Below are positions 62,079 through 64,000 of a DNA stretch of 64,000 nt, piece by piece. This DNA is from an uncultured Prevotellaceae bacterium (GTDB lineage Bacteria; Bacteroidota; Bacteroidia; Bacteroidales; Bacteroidaceae). Every line of letters starts with the position of its first letter. Within the stretch, counting starts at the first letter, position 1. Below the pieces are notes generated by a model. It was not told the origin of the DNA, did no database searches, and saw nothing but the letters and a program-made list of their open reading frames with translations. Where the stretch lies: positions 244,473 through 308,472 of the forward strand of contig CACZVN010000003.1 of the NCBI GenBank assembly GCA_902784615.1, written 5' to 3'. A program made the translations under genes and the position numbers.

Positions 62079-62909
62079 ATGGATATCATACAACGAAATC
62101 TGTTCCGGCTATTGAGAAGCGGCGCCTTCAACTCAGACGAGAAACTGGAGGCGATGTCGGCATTCAAGTGGGATTGTCTCTACCAGTTGGCCGTCATGCA
62201 CGAGGTCATCCCATATGCCTATAAGGGTCTTATGAACTGCAAGAACCAGTTCTTCCTCCATCTCACCGACAAGCAATGGAAAGAGTGGCAGAAAACGGTC
62301 GAAAAGGCTAAGGGCAACCAACAGAACATGAACGAAGAAGAGGACGATTTCCTGCGGCCTGACCATCTGACGAATCCCGTGCTGAACCATAAGTTACAGG
62401 ATATCCTCGACGATGAGCACTCCGACATCTCGACCCGTCACCTGCTGCTCCTGCTCATCAGTATCGTGCGACACATACTCAACGAGGGCATGCCCATCCA
62501 CCAACTGCTCCAGTTGGGCGTTTTCCTGCGGCAAGAGGGTTCGAAGGTGGATTTCGAGACGTTGGGGAAATGGATATCGAGCCTGAACCTCTCCCCCATG
62601 TGCCAGTTGGAGGGCCAGTGCCTGATCCTGCTCTATGGTTTCCAGAGCGAGGAACTGCCGTTCCTTCAGGACAAGAAGGACAAGCGTGTGGAGGCCATTG
62701 CTCAGGAACTGCTGGAGTTTACGAATACCCGGTCACAGGACTGGTACTTTTCACAGGATGCCGACAGTATCTTCGTCCACAACAGCAACACCTCGGCCAT
62801 GTTCAGTCACATCCGCAGGTCAGCCCGCTATTTCCGTTACTTCCCCTCGGAAAGCCTCACCAATTTCTTCGCCTCCTTCGTTCACTCCCTCTCCCATATC
62901 GAGGAATGA
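62079..62909 (+). CDS. Nucleotidyltransferase-like (NTP_transf_5) protein lacking the catalytic core
   Basis: 276 residues. The start (WDCLYQLAVMHEVIPYAYKG) and middle (RHLLLLLISIVRHILNEGMP then IHQLLQLGVFLRQEGSKVD) resemble the uncharacterised nucleotidyltransferase family PF14907. The core that would hold the catalytic aspartates (a DIDL-type motif) is not seen; in its place is a short Asp/Glu/Asn-rich linker (about residues 85-105). Thus it may be a non-enzymatic relative. It ends the uxaA-nhaC run. Confidence is moderate for the family and low for the function. Confidence 0.6.
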   Translation: MDIIQRNLFRLLRSGAFNSDEKLEAMSAFKWDCLYQLAVMHEVIPYAYKGLMNCKNQFFLHLTDKQWKEWQKTVEKAKGNQQNMNEEEDDFLRPDHLTNPVLNHKLQDILDDEHSDISTRHLLLLLISIVRHILNEGMPIHQLLQLGVFLRQEGSKVDFETLGKWISSLNLSPMCQLEGQCLILLYGFQSEELPFLQDKKDKRVEAIAQELLEFTNTRSQDWYFSQDADSIFVHNSNTSAMFSHIRRSARYFRYFPSESLTNFFASFVHSLSHIEE

Positions 62910-63317
62910 TCACTGTAAGGCCTCTATCTGCTCGGGGGTCAGTTTTCCGGAGTCAATATAAGACTGTTTGATGGCATAAAGTTTCTGCTGCAAGTCCTCT
63001 GTCATCGAGTAATCCCACAACTTTGCCTCTTCATTGGTCACGCGCTTGCCACCGTTGTTGTGGCTGTTGTCAATACAGTAGAACGGCATTTCGGGATAAT
63101 GTTCCTCGATGTATTCCACCCTGCCATCGAACTGTGGGAACACCGCGATATAGGCCTCACAAGTCACGGCAGCTTCGCCTTTGAGGATGAGTGGCTGAGG
63201 CTCTGGTGGAATGACAGGGTCGTCCTTGCTACACGACGTCAGGACTGTCGAGCTGCATATTGTCAGGATGATGGCCAACATCCACAGTTGGATTTTCTTC
63301 ATTGTTTTTGTTTTCAT
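62910..63317 (-). CDS. Small lipoprotein of unknown function
   Basis: 135 residues. The signal (KKIQLWMLAIILTICSSTVL) ends in the lipobox LTSC. The mature part (SKDDPVIPPEPQPLILKGEA) is followed by FPQFDGRVEYIEEHYPEMPF and a C-terminal helix (LYAIKQSYIDSGKLTPEQIE). No family is recognised. The start at 63315-63317 or the one at 63300-63302 both give a signal peptide. It has its own promoter and is convergent with the nucleotidyltransferase-like gene. Confidence 0.75.
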   Translation of the reverse strand: MKTKTMKKIQLWMLAIILTICSSTVLTSCSKDDPVIPPEPQPLILKGEAAVTCEAYIAVFPQFDGRVEYIEEHYPEMPFYCIDNSHNNGGKRVTNEEAKLWDYSMTEDLQQKLYAIKQSYIDSGKLTPEQIEALQ

Positions 63318-63343
63318 GACAGTAACTTTATAGTTTCCTGCTG

Positions 63344-63374
63344 CAAATTTACGAAAAAAACAATGACTTCCAAA
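63344..63374 (-). promoter_or_regulatory. Promoter of the small lipoprotein gene
   Basis: Minus-strand TTTG (63371-63374), 19-nt spacer, TAAATTTG (63344-63351). Confidence 0.75.
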
Positions 63375-63512
63375 TTTTCGAGCAGCGAATGCAATAAATG
63401 CTTGCATTTTTATTGCTGAGTCGTGAAAAATTCGCCCAATGGGGCAAATGATTAGGCGATTTATTTCAAAAGCCAGACGAAAAAAACGGAAGCCGATATA
63501 AAAACTTTGTAC

Positions 63513-63892
63513 TGGGGTCAGGCCCCGACACTAATAGCCTCCACCCCCTTTTTGGCGGAAATGCCTTTATATACAGGGGAAAAGATAAGAGGAAGGTCCC
63601 CCGAACCTCCCCCTTTGCACCCCCTTTAACAAAGAGCTTACTGAAAAAGGGGGACCTATGGGGGAGGTATGGGGGACTGTTTTTTTCGATTATCCCTGTA
63701 TTTAAAGGCATTTCCGACGATTTGGGGGTGGAGCAGTAAAAATTGGTGCTTCTTTTTCTCAATACCAAGGCACTAAATTTCAGATTAGAGCCACTTATCG
63801 CGCGAAAAGGAGTCCTTATTTCGCGAAAAGGACTCCTTAATTTTCAAAAAGTACCGTTTAATTTTCGAAACCTCACACCGTGCCTGACCCCA
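63513..63892. mobile_element. 380-bp non-coding element with 11-bp terminal inverted repeats
   Basis: TGGGGTCAGGC (63513-63523) is the exact reverse complement of GCCTGACCCCA (63882-63892). Nested inside is a second imperfect inverted repeat with arms about 63538-63622 and 63649-63733. Conserved pieces are CTCCACCCCC, CGGAAATGCCTTTA and ATACAGGG, with CCTCCCCC and GTCCCCC further in. A hairpin built on AAGGAGTCCTT / AAGGACTCCTT lies at 63807-63838. No gene is present. TGGGGTCAGGC-type ends are, to my knowledge, common in palindromic sequences linked with REP-associated Y1 transposases, but none is in the window. Confidence 0.7.
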
Positions 63893-63941
63893 TGACTATA
63901 GTGAGACAGCAAAGAAAAAAGCAAAAAACATATCCAGAAAA

Positions 63942-64000
63942 ATGTCCTGCTCCATATTGGCTATGAAACAGGACAAGATAATTATGCTTTTAAATGTCAA
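63942..64000 (+). CDS. Possible gene start at the window edge
   Basis: An ATG at 63942 opens a frame (MSCSILAMKQDKIIMLLNV) that runs off the window. A short inverted repeat TGTCCTG / CAGGACA (63943-63949 and 63969-63975) overlaps it, so a structural or regulatory role is as likely as coding. There are too few codons to judge. Confidence 0.2.
   Translation, partial: MSCSILAMKQDKIIMLLNV

Noticed and set aside
63466-63768. Minus-strand frame of 100 codons within the terminal-repeat element
   Set aside because: It follows the inverted repeat, has a skewed composition and no start context.

Overview
This looks like a chromosomal stretch from a Bacteroidales bacterium, most likely Prevotella or a close relative. 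The evidence is the repeated TAnnTTTG (-7) promoters, often with TTG/TTTG about 20 nt upstream. A short primary sigma factor, a complete bat (aerotolerance) operon, FadL-like and HU/LysM proteins, DUF4301, DUF4295, DUF6057 and DUF1015 genes, and secreted GH2 and GH5 glycosidases point the same way. No rRNA or tRNA genes or CRISPR arrays were seen. Most of the window is densely packed housekeeping DNA; the accessory-looking parts are the two ends and a few intergenic palindromic elements.

Layout. 1-1.4 kb: the start of an ATPase gene, a decayed phage-type BRO-N/GIY-YIG pair and a 300-bp inverted-repeat element. 1.4-6.1 kb: yihY, RNase P RNA, a DegP/HtrA protease, rpoD and a secreted protein coupled to it. 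6.1-9.6 kb: an indolepyruvate oxidoreductase operon with an aminotransferase. 9.7-14.2 kb: a FadL-like porin, a Tyr/Gly-rich exported protein, maf, a KdsC-like phosphatase and a nitroreductase. 14.2-19.2 kb: a FemAB/GNAT-like enzyme, a lipoprotein, a Rel-family (p)ppGpp enzyme and DUF4301. 19.3-29.5 kb: the operon moxR - DUF58 - BatX-like - batA - batBC fusion - batDE fusion - PAP2 - queA. 29.6-33.5 kb: ftsY - rimO - HU - a remarkable HU/transmembrane/LysM protein. 33.6-36.7 kb: map - tsaD - cinA - rpmB - rpmG - DUF4295. 36.8-42.2 kb: a patatin, a repeat region, and a five-gene set (small secreted protein, CDP-alcohol phosphotransferase, flippase-like membrane protein, HisC/CobD-like PLP enzyme, LicC-like cytidylyltransferase) that looks like a route for making and exporting a phospho-amino-alcohol headgroup. 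42.2-51.8 kb: GH2 beta-galactosidase, DUF6057, a propeller lipoprotein with a CxxCH motif, DUF1015, and GH5. 51.9-62.9 kb: a ketodeoxygluconate cluster in which kdgK - eda runs into a double-module sensor kinase, a response regulator and a small AbgT-like membrane protein, divergent from lacI - uxaA - nhaC - nucleotidyltransferase-like gene. 62.9-64 kb: a lipoprotein, a 380-bp element with 11-bp terminal inverted repeats, and the edge of the window.

How the parts work together. Polysaccharide and uronate use (GH2, GH5, UxaA, KdgK, Eda) is combined with envelope maintenance (Bat, DegP, FadL, lipoproteins, the lipid headgroup genes). The two strongest candidates for undescribed biology are the HU-TM-LysM protein, which by its layout could join the nucleoid to the cell wall, and the headgroup cluster at 37.9-41.7 kb. 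All product names rest on reading motifs and remembered family features, without database searches.
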